A DNA stretch of 53,602 bases, taken from contig JAFLUM010000011.1 in assembly GCA_022508805.1 (NCBI GenBank), positions 1 through 53,602 on the forward strand, written 5' to 3'. Position numbers and translations under genes: made by a program. The notes beneath the pieces were generated by a model. The model did not search any database, had not been told where the DNA came from, and saw only the letters and a program-made list of their open reading frames with translations. Below, one piece after another: positions 53,398-53,602 of the stretch. Every line of letters begins with the position of its first letter. Position 1 is the first letter of the stretch. The stretch comes from Oscillospiraceae bacterium (GTDB lineage Bacteria > Bacillota > Clostridia > Oscillospirales > Acutalibacteraceae).

Positions 53398-53490
53398 GGA
53401 GAGTTGTCCGAGCTGGTCGAAGGAGCACGATTGGAAATCGTGTAAGCTGCTAAAACGGCTTCGAGGGTTCGAATCCCTTGCTCTCCGCCA
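53398..53490 (+). tRNA. tRNA-Ser(GGA)
   Basis: Acceptor GGAGAGT/GCTCTCC, D-arm, anticodon arm CACGA-TTGGAAA-TCGTG with anticodon GGA, long class II variable arm, T-arm GAGGG-TTCGAAT-CCCTT and encoded GCCA. Decodes UCC/UCU. Confidence 0.96.
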
Positions 53491-53494
53491 AAGA

Positions 53495-53535
53495 ATCACC
53501 GCAATTTTGATACAAAGTTGCGGTGATTTTTCTCA
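53495..53535 (+). terminator. Terminator of tRNA-Ser
   Basis: Stem AATCACCGCAA/TTGCGGTGATT with a 13-base loop, followed by TTTTCTC. Confidence 0.82.
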
Positions 53536-53550
53536 AATAAGGTGATGATT

Positions 53551-53602
53551 ATGAATCTATTCAAAAGGATCAAGACGCACAGACAGATAAACAAATCATT
53601 AA
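53551..53602 (+). CDS. Start of a gene cut by the window edge
   Basis: ATG 53551 follows AAGGTGATGATT. Seventeen codons are visible (MNLFKRIKTHRQINKS...), basic and not recognisable. The rest lies outside. Confidence 0.55.
   Translation, partial: MNLFKRIKTHRQINKSL

Noticed and set aside
53398-53490. Second integration at tRNA-Ser(GGA)
   Set aside because: The tRNA is intact with promoter and terminator and no repeat of its 3' end is seen in the few bases that follow.

Overview
The window looks like chromosome of a low-GC, endospore-forming Firmicute of the class Clostridia, probably Ruminococcaceae/Oscillospiraceae-like. This is inferred from gene families and order: a complete spoIIIAA-AH operon, spmAB, cotJABC, a Tyr T-box, a lysine riboswitch, Firmicute-type SD sites, and TTGACA/TATAAT promoters with 16-18 bp spacers. 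No species is claimed.

Layout. 1-3528 (minus): queuosine genes queA and tgt with a phosphoesterase between them, then secG and a partial tRNA-Lys. 3568-6680 (plus): lysine riboswitch followed by asd-dapA-dapB. 6678-8204 (minus): T-box-controlled tyrS. 8201-17487 (minus): a long overlapping housekeeping operon, nusB, a TsaD-like gene, xseA, xseB, ispA, dxs, tlyA, nadK, argR, recN. 17785-22463 (minus): spoIIIA operon. 22586-25396 (plus): YfhO-like membrane protein. 25440-31704 (minus): SOS-type uvrB-MATE-uvrA operon. 31767-32865 (plus): spmA-spmB. 32854-36493 (minus): glycolytic pgk-tpiA-gpmI. 36523-39287 (minus): GH2 glycosidase and WYL regulator.

39383-44179 is the exceptional part. A host tRNA-Leu(UAG) gene is split in its anticodon loop by a 4.68 kb element bounded by an 11-bp direct repeat. 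A complete, different-sequence tRNA-Leu(UAG) lies at the element's left edge, directly downstream of the host promoter and broken 5' half, and looks like a replacement for the tRNA the insertion destroys. The element also encodes two different tyrosine recombinases and a Rep that has the HUH endonuclease plus superfamily 3 helicase architecture of eukaryotic CRESS-DNA virus Reps. Upstream of rep is a virus-like origin: a 15-bp inverted repeat whose loop ends in TATTATTAC (matching NANTATTAC), followed by four direct iterons and one inverted. Between origin and rep are a leader terminator and a candidate antisense RNA. Rep and the second recombinase appear to start at AUC and AUU codons. The best reading is an integrative plasmid-like element replicating as a rolling circle when excised.

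44234-53602: a frameshifted phosphotransferase-like gene, a HicB/DinB-like fusion, an Amidase_6-like protein, an overlapping PI-PLC/metallo-hydrolase/PfkB-kinase operon, the TldD/TldE protease pair, the cotJABC spore-coat operon, tRNA-Ser(GGA) and the start of one more gene.
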